A DNA stretch of 64,000 nucleotides from JBAXAM01 sp964213355 (GTDB taxonomy: Bacteria; Pseudomonadota; Gammaproteobacteria; UBA9339). The notes under the pieces are model-generated. The model did not search any database. It worked only from the letters and a program-made list of their open reading frames with translations, and was not told where the DNA came from. The stretch lies in NCBI GenBank assembly GCA_964213355.1, contig CAXOVY010000032.1, forward strand, positions 124,001-188,000. The letters are read 5' to 3'. Below are positions 17,206-27,460 of this stretch, piece after piece. The number at the start of each line of letters is the position of its first letter. The stretch's first letter is position 1. The translations under genes were made by a program, and so were the position numbers.

Positions 17206-19827
17206 ATGGAATTTCCAAAAACACTACTAGCGCAATCAAACCGTAATATTGATAAATCCCATCATTTTTCCGAACTGTTGCTCCAAACATCGCATTTGGA
17301 AACAAATGCAGTTGTGCAAAAACTGCACTCAAATTTAAATGGATTGAGTGCAAAAGCGGCAAAGTTACGTTTATCTAAATATGGACTAAATAAAATTGTG
17401 TGTGAAAAACACAAGTCTGAAATATGGCGATTACTTACCAACTTTGCAAACCCATTAGTTCTTTTGCTTAGTGTTTTGGGAATAGTTTCATGTTTTACCG
17501 GCGATATGCGTGCCACTATTGTAATTTTTGCTATGGTGATTGTAGGAGTGGTGCTACGTTTTGTGCAGGAAATGCGTGCCGATCACGCTGCGGAAAAGCT
17601 GAAAGCGATGGTGCGAAGTAGTGCAACTGCTGTACGTGATGGGAAAGAACAGGAAATCATATTAAAAATGCTGGTACCCGGTGATATTATTAAATTATCG
17701 GCTGGAGATATGATTCCAGCAGATGTGCGTATTATATCTGCCAAAGATTTATTCCTCAATCAGGCCGCATTGACTGGTGAAGCTCTACCTATCGAGAAAA
17801 AAAGTATTGCTCTAACAACTGAAATTAATAACCCGTTTGAGTTGACCAATATATGCTTTTTGGGTTCCAGCGTAGTGAGCGGTAGTGCTACGGCAGTTGT
17901 GGTAAATACGGGTAGTAGTACTTATTTTGGGTCATTGGCGAATGCCATAGTTTGTGAGCGGGTACTTACTAGTTTTGATAAGGGGGTAAATAAATTTACC
18001 TGGATCATGATTAAATTCATGATTGTTATGGCGCCAGCTGTTTTCTTCATTAATGGTTTAACTAAGCATAATTGGGGCGAAGCTTTTTTGTTTGCTTTAG
18101 CAGTTGCTGTTGGACTCACGCCAGAAATGTTACCGATGATTGTGACTGTAAATCTTTCCAAAGGAGCGTTGATGATGGCACGTAAAAAAACCATCGTCAA
18201 ACGGCTGAATTCTATTCAAAATTTCGGTGCGATGAATATTTTGTGTACCGATAAAACTGGTACCCTAACTGAAGGAAGAATTGTATTAGAAAAACATATA
18301 GATGTTAGAGGGGAGCGTAGCGAGAAAGTACTAAATTTTGGCTATTTGAATAGCTATCACCATACTGGATTAAAAAATCTAATGGATGATGCGATTCTTG
18401 ATCATGAAGACTTAGAAGAACGTCTGAAAATGAAAGAGCAGTATAGTAAAATAGATGAGATCCCCTTTGATTTTGTTAGGCGGCGTATGTCGGTGGTGGT
18501 GGCAGATGCAAATAAAACTCATATTTTGATTTGTAAAGGAGCCTTCGAAGAAGTTATAAGTCAGTGTAGCAATATCGAAATAAATGGTGAAATTATTAGC
18601 ATGTTGCCTGAGCAAATAACTAAATGCCGCAAGGTTGCTACCAGTTTGAATGCCGAAGGATTTCGTGTAATTGCCTTAGCCTATAAAAAAATTCCGGGGG
18701 CAGTGGTAGAAACTGTTTATTCGGTCAAAGATGAGTCTAATCTTGTTTTGCTGGGATTTTTATCTTTTTTTGACCCACCCAAAGCATCAGCTGAAGCTAC
18801 TTTAAAGAGCTTACACGATTTAAATATCGATGTTAAAATTTTAACTGGTGACAATGAAGTTGTGACTGCTTATGTTTGCCAAAAAGTGGGTATTCCGGTT
18901 GAGAATATATTACTCGGTTCGCAAATTGAGGCGATGACAGATATTGAGTTGACCGCGGCTGCTGTTAGCACCAGCGTGTTTGCAAGGCTCCTTCCGGTGC
19001 ATAAAGAAAGAATCATACGTGCGCTGCAAAGCAAAGGCAATGTAGCAGGCTTTTTGGGGGATGGCATCAACGATGCTCCTGCTTTAAAAGCCGCAGATGT
19101 TGGCATTTCTGTTGACAGTGCCGTAGATATTGCTAAGGAATCTTCGGATATTATTTTGCTCGAAACTAGTTTGTTAGTGTTAGAGCAGGGCGTGCTAGAA
19201 GGTCGCAGGGTTTTTGGTAATATAATTAAATATATTAAAATGGCAGCCAGCTCTAATTTTGGTAATATGTTTAGTGTCATTGGAGCTAGTGTATTTTTAC
19301 CATTTTTGCCGATGCTGCCTATTCAGGTTTTGATTAATAATTTACTTTATGATTTTTCACAAACTGCCATTCCAACTGATAGAGTGGATAGTGATTGGTT
19401 GCAAAAGCCACGTAAGTGGATGGTTGGAAAAATTACTGGGTATATTATGTGTATCGGCCCGATTAGCTCAATTTTTGATTATGCGACCTATTTTTTGATG
19501 CTATATGTTTTTAATTGTTGGGATAATCCAGTTCTATTTCAAACTGGATGGTTTGTTGAATCGATTTTTACACAAACTTTGATTATTCATGTGATACGTA
19601 CGAACAAAATTCCGTTTATCCAGAGTTGGGCCAGTTGGCCTTTGATTGTCAGTTCTTTATTAATTGTGGGAATTGGAGCCTGGCTACCTATTTCACCATT
19701 TGCCGCTGCCCTTGGTTTTGCTGCTTTGCCATCGCTTTATTGGCCATTTTTGGCTGTTATAATGCTTAGCTATATTGTATTAACGCAGATAGTGAAAACT
19801 TGGTTTTTTCGAAAATTTGGGGATTGA
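17206..19827 (+). CDS. mgtA: Magnesium-importing P-type ATPase
   Basis: P3B-type ATPase that moves Mg2+ into the cytoplasm across the inner membrane. The 873-residue protein has the phosphorylation motif DKTGTLT (Asp349), the actuator TGEALP and the hinge GDGINDAP (Asp619). Transmembrane segments flank these domains, including the long C-terminal set typical of MgtA/MgtB. It starts 17 nt after dnaE with a GGAAGAG ribosome-binding site. It converges on the sulfatase gene with only 1 nt between the two stop codons. Substrate assignment to Mg2+ rests on overall MgtA likeness and is fairly secure. Confidence 0.9.
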   Translation: MEFPKTLLAQSNRNIDKSHHFSELLLQTSHLETNAVVQKLHSNLNGLSAKAAKLRLSKYGLNKIVCEKHKSEIWRLLTNFANPLVLLLSVLGIVSCFTGDMRATIVIFAMVIVGVVLRFVQEMRADHAAEKLKAMVRSSATAVRDGKEQEIILKMLVPGDIIKLSAGDMIPADVRIISAKDLFLNQAALTGEALPIEKKSIALTTEINNPFELTNICFLGSSVVSGSATAVVVNTGSSTYFGSLANAIVCERVLTSFDKGVNKFTWIMIKFMIVMAPAVFFINGLTKHNWGEAFLFALAVAVGLTPEMLPMIVTVNLSKGALMMARKKTIVKRLNSIQNFGAMNILCTDKTGTLTEGRIVLEKHIDVRGERSEKVLNFGYLNSYHHTGLKNLMDDAILDHEDLEERLKMKEQYSKIDEIPFDFVRRRMSVVVADANKTHILICKGAFEEVISQCSNIEINGEIISMLPEQITKCRKVATSLNAEGFRVIALAYKKIPGAVVETVYSVKDESNLVLLGFLSFFDPPKASAEATLKSLHDLNIDVKILTGDNEVVTAYVCQKVGIPVENILLGSQIEAMTDIELTAAAVSTSVFARLLPVHKERIIRALQSKGNVAGFLGDGINDAPALKAADVGISVDSAVDIAKESSDIILLETSLLVLEQGVLEGRRVFGNIIKYIKMAASSNFGNMFSVIGASVFLPFLPMLPIQVLINNLLYDFSQTAIPTDRVDSDWLQKPRKWMVGKITGYIMCIGPISSIFDYATYFLMLYVFNCWDNPVLFQTGWFVESIFTQTLIIHVIRTNKIPFIQSWASWPLIVSSLLIVGIGAWLPISPFAAALGFAALPSLYWPFLAVIMLSYIVLTQIVKTWFFRKFGD

Positions 19828-19828
19828 T

Positions 19829-21313
19829 TTAATGGTTGGTAGGACGCCATAAGGAATCATAAGTTTTTGAAGGATTTAATATGGATTGTTTTGTGACTGC
19901 ATCAAATAGTTTTTTATAATCCACTTGCGAGCTATTTGCAAATATTGAGACACCAAGTCCAAATTGCTTATGAGTGCTAAGCTGGATATTGAGAAGGTCT
20001 AGGATGGTTGGTGCAACATCAAAATGGGTCATAGTGTCACGTGTGGGTTTTTTTTTAAAATTCGGATCAAATATTTTGAAATAAACATATCTTGGATTTG
20101 GAAAGTATTTAAAATATTCAGGTGGTGATATAAGTGGATGGTCGCCCATTAGGATCAAGGTTGTATTATCCAATATCCCCCTGTTTTGTAATTTTTCAAT
20201 GAATGCAGCAACGAATCTAGAAGTGCATTGGTAGGTTCCTATGAGCCCATTGTCTCGTTCTGGTTGACTGCAGCGAGGAGAAGGTGTTCCCTTTGGAGGA
20301 TGGCTGTCGGTAGTCATTATGACAGCGTTAAAAGGCTTGTTTGATTTTGCTGCTTTAATTATATGATTAAAGGCTTCATCAAGAAGCGTATCGTCGTTAA
20401 GACCATTCCCCCATCCTCTAAAAAGACTAGGACTAGTTCCGCTGCTAGCAAATTCACGTTTACCATATAGGTGTTTATAGCCGTGATTTTGGTAAAACTT
20501 GTCTACTCTAGTAAATCTTAAGTCTGATCCTATAAAAAGGTATTGGTCATAACCTTGAGATGCAAGTATGTCACCTATACATGTTGCTTTAGGAAGAAAA
20601 AAATTAATTAGCTTAAGGTCTTTGATAAAAGGAGCTGCTCTTAAAGGGATTGCGCATTGACTAGAAACTATGCCAGCAATAGTGCAGCCGGTACCAGGAG
20701 CTGCTGCAAATTTTTTTATGGTAATTCCTGGTAACTTATCAATTGGTTCTATTATATTTGTACCGAAAATTTCTCTATTGGTTAAGTTTTGTTCAAGCGA
20801 TTCAACATAGAGAATTATTAAATTTTTCTTTTTAACACTACGTTTTAGTACTAAACCAGGTTTTGTGTAATAGGCTGAAAAATAGTCCTTACTCGCGGTT
20901 TGTTGATAGAAGTATTGTGTGGCGCCAAGACTACAACTAGAATCGATTGCTGCTATTAAGACTATTCCAAAGAGGATGCTTTTTTTATCTAATAGTCCAA
21001 TATAATTATAGAAATTTTGGTACTTACGTTTTTTTGTTTCTGATAATTTAAATTTAAGTATCAATAGCGTAAATTCAAATATCAGTGCTATTCCAAGCGG
21101 TAGCAAAACCAGTTCGTTTATGAGCAATCGTATGATTTGATGATCTACTCCTATAAGAGCGTCAGTACCCATTAATACATGAAAAAGCATGTTATCGGAT
21201 AAAACAGTTATACCAAAATTTTGGTATAACCATATAGGTAATAAAACCAGGGAAACAGTAAGGGAAATTGTAAGGAATCTAAAAACAGATAAAATTTTGC
21301 TTGTTTTGCTCAT
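19829..21313 (-). CDS. OpgB/MdoB-like phosphoglycerol transferase (sulfatase fold)
   Basis: A 494-residue inner-membrane protein with about four N-terminal transmembrane segments and a periplasmic alkaline-phosphatase/sulfatase domain. Visible are LYVESLE, then GTGCTIAGIVSSQCAIPL carrying the presumed catalytic Thr/Cys region, TTDSHPPKG, MGDHPL and HFDVAPTILDLL. This pattern resembles E. coli OpgB, which moves phosphoglycerol from phosphatidylglycerol onto periplasmic glucans, and related LTA-synthase-family enzymes. The length is shorter than OpgB (about 760), so the exact substrate is uncertain. The gene is tail-to-tail with mgtA. Confidence 0.85.
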   Translation of the reverse strand: MSKTSKILSVFRFLTISLTVSLVLLPIWLYQNFGITVLSDNMLFHVLMGTDALIGVDHQIIRLLINELVLLPLGIALIFEFTLLILKFKLSETKKRKYQNFYNYIGLLDKKSILFGIVLIAAIDSSCSLGATQYFYQQTASKDYFSAYYTKPGLVLKRSVKKKNLIILYVESLEQNLTNREIFGTNIIEPIDKLPGITIKKFAAAPGTGCTIAGIVSSQCAIPLRAAPFIKDLKLINFFLPKATCIGDILASQGYDQYLFIGSDLRFTRVDKFYQNHGYKHLYGKREFASSGTSPSLFRGWGNGLNDDTLLDEAFNHIIKAAKSNKPFNAVIMTTDSHPPKGTPSPRCSQPERDNGLIGTYQCTSRFVAAFIEKLQNRGILDNTTLILMGDHPLISPPEYFKYFPNPRYVYFKIFDPNFKKKPTRDTMTHFDVAPTILDLLNIQLSTHKQFGLGVSIFANSSQVDYKKLFDAVTKQSILNPSKTYDSLWRPTNH

Positions 21314-22331
21314 TTATAGGTCTAATTTTAACTCAAGATACTCTATAGTACAATAGCATGAACTTGTTTATACATTTTGTTTACAGTATCATCATGGTTC
21401 AATACTGATTTATTTTTTTTGGAAAAAATAACATAAAAATCTTTCAAAAAAATTTTCTATCAAAAATTATAGAACCACCACAATTTTGGCTCTGTATCCT
21501 ATTTTTTCTCTCTGGATTTCCTGCGCTAATTTACCAAATAGTTTGGCAACGCTCTCTATTTGTAATTTACGGTACCAATATTCAATCAATTACAATCGTG
21601 GTCGCGAATTTTTTGTTTGGTCTCGGGATTGGGGCGTTATTGGGGGGATGGCTATCAACATACAAATCGACAAATTTATTAAGATTGTTTGGCCTACTAG
21701 AATTATCTATAGGAATAATTGGTTTGTTTTCATTAAAAATACTGTTTGTCATTGGTAAGCAAACCATAACTTTACCTTTAAGTTCTGTCAGTGTTGTCGT
21801 TTTTTTAATTTTATTATTACCAACCATCATGATGGGCGCAAGTTTGCCAATATTGGTTGCTTATTTAACTAAACGCCATTCTAACATATCTCAATCGGTC
21901 AGTTCTCTATATTCAGCCAATACCTTTGGCGCGGCATTTGCTTGTTTTTGCGTTGCCGCTATATTTATGCAATATTTGGGGCAAGCTAGCACTGTTACAA
22001 TCGCCGCAATTTTTAATCTTAGCATTGGCATTGTCGCTTTTTTGTTTTCATTGCTTAATTTTTCTAGCAAAATAAGCAGTATTGATTTATCTAAGTTTCC
22101 ACAGACATATCTAATTGAAACACCAATAGCAAAACTAAAATTTTTTTTAATGCTATTGCTCTCTGCTTTAACAGGATACCTTGCTTTATCTTACGAAATA
22201 ATTTGGCTGGATGTTTATTCGTTTATCACTGGAGAAAGAGCTATAGATTTCGCTTTATTTTTATGTTATTACTTGGCTGGTATTGGTTTTGGTGCTTATA
22301 TTTGCGCCAAATTTAACGATAGTAACTTGCT

Positions 22332-23635
22332 GGTTCTATGAAGAAACGAGTGGGTAATCGAACCTAAGCTTTCCGCACAAGAAGTAGATCATGTTAATAA
22401 AATTCTTTGTACAACGATATCCTCTTGCTCTTCTTTTAGCTAGTTGAACTTTATTATTTATACCCTCTAAAATTCCATTATTAATTTCTGTCTCACAAAA
22501 ATTCACTATACCACTCCAGTGAGCTTTTACGGTTTTTATAAATTGATTGAATGGAGCAGTATTCAACTTTCCAGCTTCATCGCACCATTCTTTAATAAAA
22601 CATATTGCCTCTTCCTCTGTTTCCATTTCCCACAAATCGTTAAATAACTCTTTTAATCTATATGCTTCACCAAGAGTTGGAAATAATTTTATAAGCTCTT
22701 TTAGCTTTTCTTTTTTATGCTCAGACAAGTTGCTGTTCTTTTTTAAAAAAGTATATTTATGACCTTTTAGCTCATCATGCTCTTCTCTTTCAATTTGCCT
22801 CACCTTATCCATGGCTTCATTTAATAGCTTTACAACATGAAATCTGTCAAAGTGTATTTCAGCTTTTGGAAAGTTTTCATGTACACCAGAAATAAAACTT
22901 GGCGACATATCCATGCTTGCATGAAGCACTTTTTTAGCGTCAATATCCTTGGATTCAAGATATTTCCTTACTTGCTTAACTGTATTCTTATCTTTTCCTT
23001 CAACAATATGGATAACTCTTTTTTCATCAAGATTTACAGCCAAAGTTATATAATCATGTCCCTTTCGTTTTGATGTTTCATCTAAACCTAATTTCTCAGG
23101 AACTGCTGGTTCGTCAGCAGCATACGATTTTTCTAACCAATAATTAAAAATTGTCCATATGCGGTGCGAGTCTTCACCAAGCAATTGACCTACTTTATTA
23201 ACTGGCATTTCTTTTTCAATTAGTGCCATAGCAAATGCCTCAAATAATAACGTAAAACCACTTCCTGCTCTTGCCCATGGCACATCTACAAGAGCTACTT
23301 TACCATCTTTTATTTTTATTCTTGGCACACGACAGTGAAGATAACACTCATGCTGGAAAAAATTCAAATGCCTCCATGTTTTTTCTTTTGTGTCATGAAC
23401 ACTACACAGCTCTTCGTTTTCACCTGAAAACTTTGCGCCTTTTTTAAAATCAATTTTGACATGTAACTCTTTACCAGATAAACCATCTGAAAACTCAACA
23501 CCTGTAATTTCCCACGGAGACTTTACACCCAGTGCCATTTCAAATAATTGGACGCTATTTAACATTTTCTGATCCCCATTGTTTGGAACAATAGTATACA
23601 GAATCACCATTACCCACTCAAATCTTCATAGAGCC
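22332..23635 (-). mobile_element. ISL3-family insertion sequence, complete
   Basis: A 1304-bp element bounded by 27-bp terminal inverted repeats. The left end begins GGTTCTATGAAG and the right end, read on the minus strand, begins GGCTCTATGAAG; 23 of 27 positions match. It is flanked on both sides by the perfect 8-bp direct repeat AACTTGCT (22324-22331 and 23636-23643), the target-duplication length known for ISL3. It contains one transposase gene, and its transposase stop codon lies inside the left inverted repeat. Intact ends and duplications point to a recent insertion. Confidence 0.96.
22336..23565 (-). CDS. ISL3-family transposase
   Basis: DDE-type transposase of 409 residues. The first acidic catalytic residue lies in GLDETSKRKGHDY, the second in ASMDMSPSF and the Glu in NNGILEGINNKVQLAKRRARGYR, a spacing and wording typical of ISL3 transposases. 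An N-terminal segment with Cys/His residues (CSVHD, HECYLHCRVPR) looks like the family's zinc-binding region. The start is set at ATG 23565 because GGGGATC upstream gives a good ribosome-binding site. The frame appears intact, so the element could be active. Confidence 0.95.
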   Translation of the reverse strand: MLNSVQLFEMALGVKSPWEITGVEFSDGLSGKELHVKIDFKKGAKFSGENEELCSVHDTKEKTWRHLNFFQHECYLHCRVPRIKIKDGKVALVDVPWARAGSGFTLLFEAFAMALIEKEMPVNKVGQLLGEDSHRIWTIFNYWLEKSYAADEPAVPEKLGLDETSKRKGHDYITLAVNLDEKRVIHIVEGKDKNTVKQVRKYLESKDIDAKKVLHASMDMSPSFISGVHENFPKAEIHFDRFHVVKLLNEAMDKVRQIEREEHDELKGHKYTFLKKNSNLSEHKKEKLKELIKLFPTLGEAYRLKELFNDLWEMETEEEAICFIKEWCDEAGKLNTAPFNQFIKTVKAHWSGIVNFCETEINNGILEGINNKVQLAKRRARGYRCTKNFINMIYFLCGKLRFDYPLVSS

Positions 23636-25019
23636 AACTTGCTAGCCAATTTTAAAGTATTTTTTTGGATCTTATTAGTAAATACCAGTACGTGTTATTT
23701 TGTATTACCATTGATTGCAACGATGCTGAAGTACAGTACTAATATTCAAAATGTATTAGTTGTTGTTAATATTGCAACACTGTTATTTGGGATTACCTTT
23801 CCTCTAATCTGCAATTTTTTTATATCTTTAAATAATAGGATTGGTCCCATGATGGGAGGCATTTATTTCGCGAATATTCTTGGTTCAACAGCCAGTGTTT
23901 TGCTAACGGGTTTTGTGCTAATGAATGTTCTTTCAATTCGTGAAATGACTAATTACCTGTTTGCCGTCGGTATTATAGCTGCTCTAATTCCCTTGGTAAT
24001 TTCACAATCGATTACGAGAAAAGCTCTTATTGTTCACTGCGTTTCTCTTTTTTGCTTTACAGGAGTAATATTTTTTAGTTCTAATTTATTTTTTCACCAT
24101 TTTTATGAAAAGTTATTATTTAAAACAAACTATGCACAAAATCCACCGCTAAAATACGTCGTTGAAAATAATGCTGGAGTTATCGCTGTAGCGCAAAATG
24201 ATGAAGTATTTGGTGGTGGCGTTTATGATGGCTACTTTAATATTGATCCAAGACATAACTTAAATGGCATTTGGCGAGCTTATGCAATTCCACTGTTTTC
24301 CCAGCATCCACAAAACGTACTAATGATTGGCTTATCTTCTGGTTCTTGGGCACAAGTAGTTGCAAACAATCCTGACGTTAAGCGCTTAACAATTGTTGAG
24401 ATAAATCCAGGTTATTTAAAATTAATTAGCAAATATAATGAAATATCCAGTTTGCTTGTTAACCCCAAAGTCAATGTTATTATAGATGATGGCCGGCGGT
24501 GGTTAGCGCGCAATAAAAATAAAAAATATGATCTAATAGTTATGAACGCTACATTTTATTGGCGTTCCTACACTCCATTTTTACTATCAAAAGATTTCTT
24601 TCAATTAATTCAACAACACTTAACTGACATAGGGGTTTTCTATTTTAATACTACATCTTCACTTGATGCTGTTAAAACAGTTAGAAGTGTCTTTCCTCAT
24701 GTTAATACGTTATATAATTTTGCTATTGCAAGTAGCAAGCCGTTACAGTTCGATGCGGAGAATTTAAAAAAACATCTTTTAAGTTATACAATTAACAATA
24801 AAAAAATTTTTGATTTAAACAACGCTATTGATAGAATTACCATTGAAGAAATAATGGCGATTCAAAAGCGAGGTATAGTAAATCAACAAACGTTAGAAAA
24901 AACAACCAAAAATGCTAAAATCATTACTGATGATACATTCCTTATATGTTCTGGCGTAAGTTGATTAGTAATTGTTGGTGTCATTAATAATTTATCAGAT
25001 TACTTATTAAGGATTATTT

Positions 25020-26792
25020 GTGTCAGTAGTCGCGCTTCGAAATATCACTGTTAGCTTTGGCTTACCTCCGGTATTGCATAAGGTTAATTTCTCACTAAAC
25101 CGGCGTGAGCGTGTCTGTTTGGTGGGGCGCAATGGTGCTGGCAAGTCAACCTTAATGAAATTAATTACCGGTGAGATCAAACCGGATTATGGTGAAATTG
25201 CACTAGAACGAGGAATTAGAATTGCGCAATTAGCACAAGAAGTGCCACAAAATATTAGTGGTAAAGTTTTTGATTTGCTTGCGGCTGAATTACCGTATAT
25301 TGATACATGGGAGGTGCGTCAACGTATTACTGAACTGTTGTCGCGATTAGCCTTAGATGGGTCGGACGAGTTTGCTATGCTTTCTGGGGGCTTAAAACGT
25401 CGAGTTTTTTTAGCCAAAGCGCTGATCGTAGTGCCAGACTTGTTGCTCTTGGATGAACCAACTAATCACCTTGATATTGAAAACATAGAGTGGTTGGAGC
25501 AATTCTTTAGTAGGTATTATGGGACTCTATTATTTGTTACACATGATCGCCTGTTTTTACAAAAAATTGCAACCAGGATTGTAGAATTAGATCGTGGTAA
25601 TTTAACTAGCTGGGAGTGCGATTACGCTACTTATTTAGAGCGCAAGCAAGAGGCTTTGGATGCACAGGAAACACAAAACGCGTTGTTTGATAAAAGGTTA
25701 GCTCAAGAAGAGATGTGGGTTCGCCAAGGAATAAAAGCTCGGCGGACGCGCAATGAAGGTCGAGTTGCCAAGTTAAAAGAGTTGCGTCGGCAGCGGCAAG
25801 CTCGTCGTGAGGTAATTGGTAGTGTCGAAATGCAAATCCAGCAAACTGATAATTCGGGTAAAGTAGTTATTGAGGTTGAAAAAATTTCGTATGGCTATGA
25901 CCAACCGATTGTTAAAAACTTTTCCATCAAAATCTTACGTGGTGATAAAATTGGCATTATTGGTCCCAACGGCTCCGGCAAAACAACGTTGCTGCGTTTA
26001 TTATTAGGAGATTTAAAACCACAAACCGGAGTAATAAAAGCCGGAACCAAATTACAGGTTGCCTATTTTGATCAGCTCCGTAATCAATTTGATGAAGAAA
26101 AAACTTTGCGAGAAAATATTGCGGTTGGTAGTGATAATGTAACCATAAACGGCAAACCCAAGCACATTATTAGTTACTTGCAGGATTTTTTATTTTCTCC
26201 AGAGCGTGCGCTATCACCAGTTAATCAGCTTTCTGGGGGAGAGCGGAATCGGTTATTGTTAGCTAAGCTGTTTGCCAGGCCGTCGAATGTTTTGGTGCTT
26301 GATGAGCCGACTAATGATTTAGATATTGAAACACTAGAATTACTTGAAACACTTTTGGTTGATTATTCCGGTACGATTTTGTTGGTTAGTCATGATCGAG
26401 TTTTTTTGAATAATATTGTTACGAGTACGATAGTTTTTGAAGGTGAGGGGCGGGTGAGTGAATATGTTGGCGATTATGATGATTGGTTGCGTCAGAGGCC
26501 ACCTGTATCACATGTGGCAAAGCCAGCAAAGGAATATGTGCCAATAAAAATGGAGCTACTTAAAAAACAGTTAACTGCTAGTGAAAAGCGTGAACTAAAA
26601 AATATACCTAAAAGAATTGAACAAATTGAAGTTGAGCAAAACCAACTGCACCAACAGATGGCCGATCCTGAATTTTATAAAAAAGATAAAGCGACAATTG
26701 TTCAGGTGCAGATACAACTAAGCGTTTTAGACGATGAGCTGAAAAATCTGTATCAGCGCTGGGAAGCGCTTGAAAAATTTACCATGTTATAG
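25020..26792 (+). CDS. uup: ABC-F ATPase Uup
   Basis: Soluble protein with two ABC ATPase domains and no membrane segments. Family members act on ribosomes or, for Uup, in limiting transposon precise excision and resolving replication intermediates. The 590-residue protein has two Walker A motifs (GRNGAGKST, GPNGSGKTT) and two signature motifs (LSGGLKRR, LSGGERNR). The linker EEMWVRQGIKARRTRNEGRV matches E. coli Uup closely, and a C-terminal coiled coil is present. It starts at GTG 25020, preceded by AAGGA at 6 nt. The nitroreductase gene follows after 12 nt. Confidence 0.94.
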   Translation: MSVVALRNITVSFGLPPVLHKVNFSLNRRERVCLVGRNGAGKSTLMKLITGEIKPDYGEIALERGIRIAQLAQEVPQNISGKVFDLLAAELPYIDTWEVRQRITELLSRLALDGSDEFAMLSGGLKRRVFLAKALIVVPDLLLLDEPTNHLDIENIEWLEQFFSRYYGTLLFVTHDRLFLQKIATRIVELDRGNLTSWECDYATYLERKQEALDAQETQNALFDKRLAQEEMWVRQGIKARRTRNEGRVAKLKELRRQRQARREVIGSVEMQIQQTDNSGKVVIEVEKISYGYDQPIVKNFSIKILRGDKIGIIGPNGSGKTTLLRLLLGDLKPQTGVIKAGTKLQVAYFDQLRNQFDEEKTLRENIAVGSDNVTINGKPKHIISYLQDFLFSPERALSPVNQLSGGERNRLLLAKLFARPSNVLVLDEPTNDLDIETLELLETLLVDYSGTILLVSHDRVFLNNIVTSTIVFEGEGRVSEYVGDYDDWLRQRPPVSHVAKPAKEYVPIKMELLKKQLTASEKRELKNIPKRIEQIEVEQNQLHQQMADPEFYKKDKATIVQVQIQLSVLDDELKNLYQRWEALEKFTML

Positions 26793-26804
26793 GAGGAAGT
26801 AAAT

Positions 26805-27374
26805 ATGTTTGCTTATGAAGAGTTGTTAAAAAATCGGCGCTCGATTAGAGAGTACCAAGACAAGAAAATTAGTTCGGAAGTATTACGGGAAATTCTCAGT
26901 GATGCTTGCCAGGCGCCGAGCGCTATGAATAGGCAACCATGGGAATTTATTGTAATCCAGGATAAAAAAATGATGGAAAGAATTTCTGATGAAAGCAAAA
27001 GCAATCTTTTGCGCGAAATTGAAAATAATCCTGGTTCTCAGCTAAAAAAATATGAAGCACTGCTGCGCAGTCGTCAGAATGTTTTTTACAACGCACCATG
27101 CTTGGTGATAATTGCGGGCAAAAATGAGAATGAATTTTTTCAGCGTGATTGCACATTGACGGCGGCATATTTTATGTTTGCGGCAACAGCAAGAAATTTA
27201 GGCACCTGTTGGATCGGTCTTGGTGGAAAGATTGAAGGTTCAGCTTTGAGAGAAGATATATGGTTACCAGAAGACTACGAAGTAGTAGCCACACTTATTG
27301 TTGGATACCCACAAAAAATTCCTACTGCCAGTCCACGCCAACCGAAAATTTTGAAGATGATAATGAACGATTAA
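26805..27374 (+). CDS. Nitroreductase family protein
   Basis: FMN-dependent NAD(P)H oxidoreductase of the NfsB/FRP superfamily, 189 residues. The N-terminal NRRSIREYQDKKIS and the APSAMNRQPWEF segment form the FMN-binding signature. The C-terminal GLGGKI and IVGYPQ segments are also typical. An AGGAGG ribosome-binding site lies right after the uup stop, so the two are likely co-transcribed. The substrate cannot be inferred. The next gene encodes a peptide with a double-glycine leader; a link between the two is possible but unproven. Confidence 0.9.
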   Translation: MFAYEELLKNRRSIREYQDKKISSEVLREILSDACQAPSAMNRQPWEFIVIQDKKMMERISDESKSNLLREIENNPGSQLKKYEALLRSRQNVFYNAPCLVIIAGKNENEFFQRDCTLTAAYFMFAATARNLGTCWIGLGGKIEGSALREDIWLPEDYEVVATLIVGYPQKIPTASPRQPKILKMIMND

Positions 27375-27460
27375 AACTTGGTTGCCACCCCCTGATTAGG
27401 AGTTGAAATTTTTTTAGTATCAGCTATTATTCCATTTTTAAAACGAAACTGGAGATGATT

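Larger units (their letters stand above)
21409..24964 (+). pseudogene. Spermidine-synthase-like membrane protein, split by an ISL3 element
   Basis: Two halves of one gene flank the insertion at 22332-23635. The first half (frame open from 21409 to 22331) holds transmembrane segments beginning LSGFPALIYQIVWQR, the usual start of membrane-fused spermidine synthases. The second half (from 23636) has more membrane segments and a soluble aminopropyltransferase-like domain with the SAM-type motif VLMIGLSSGSW, then VEINPG and IIDDGRRWLA. Removing the element and one 8-bp duplication restores the frame through NLLANFK. The 5' end has no standard start codon after an in-frame TGA at 21406-21408. Only rare ATA/ATT/ATC codons or a late GTG at 21598 are available, so it may have been decaying already. 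Confidence 0.9.

Noticed and set aside
21394..21408. Reassigned TGA codon (Trp) allowing ATG 21394 to start the split gene
   Set aside because: Other genes in the window (for example pyrH, mgtA, istA) clearly end at TGA, so a standard bacterial code is in use.
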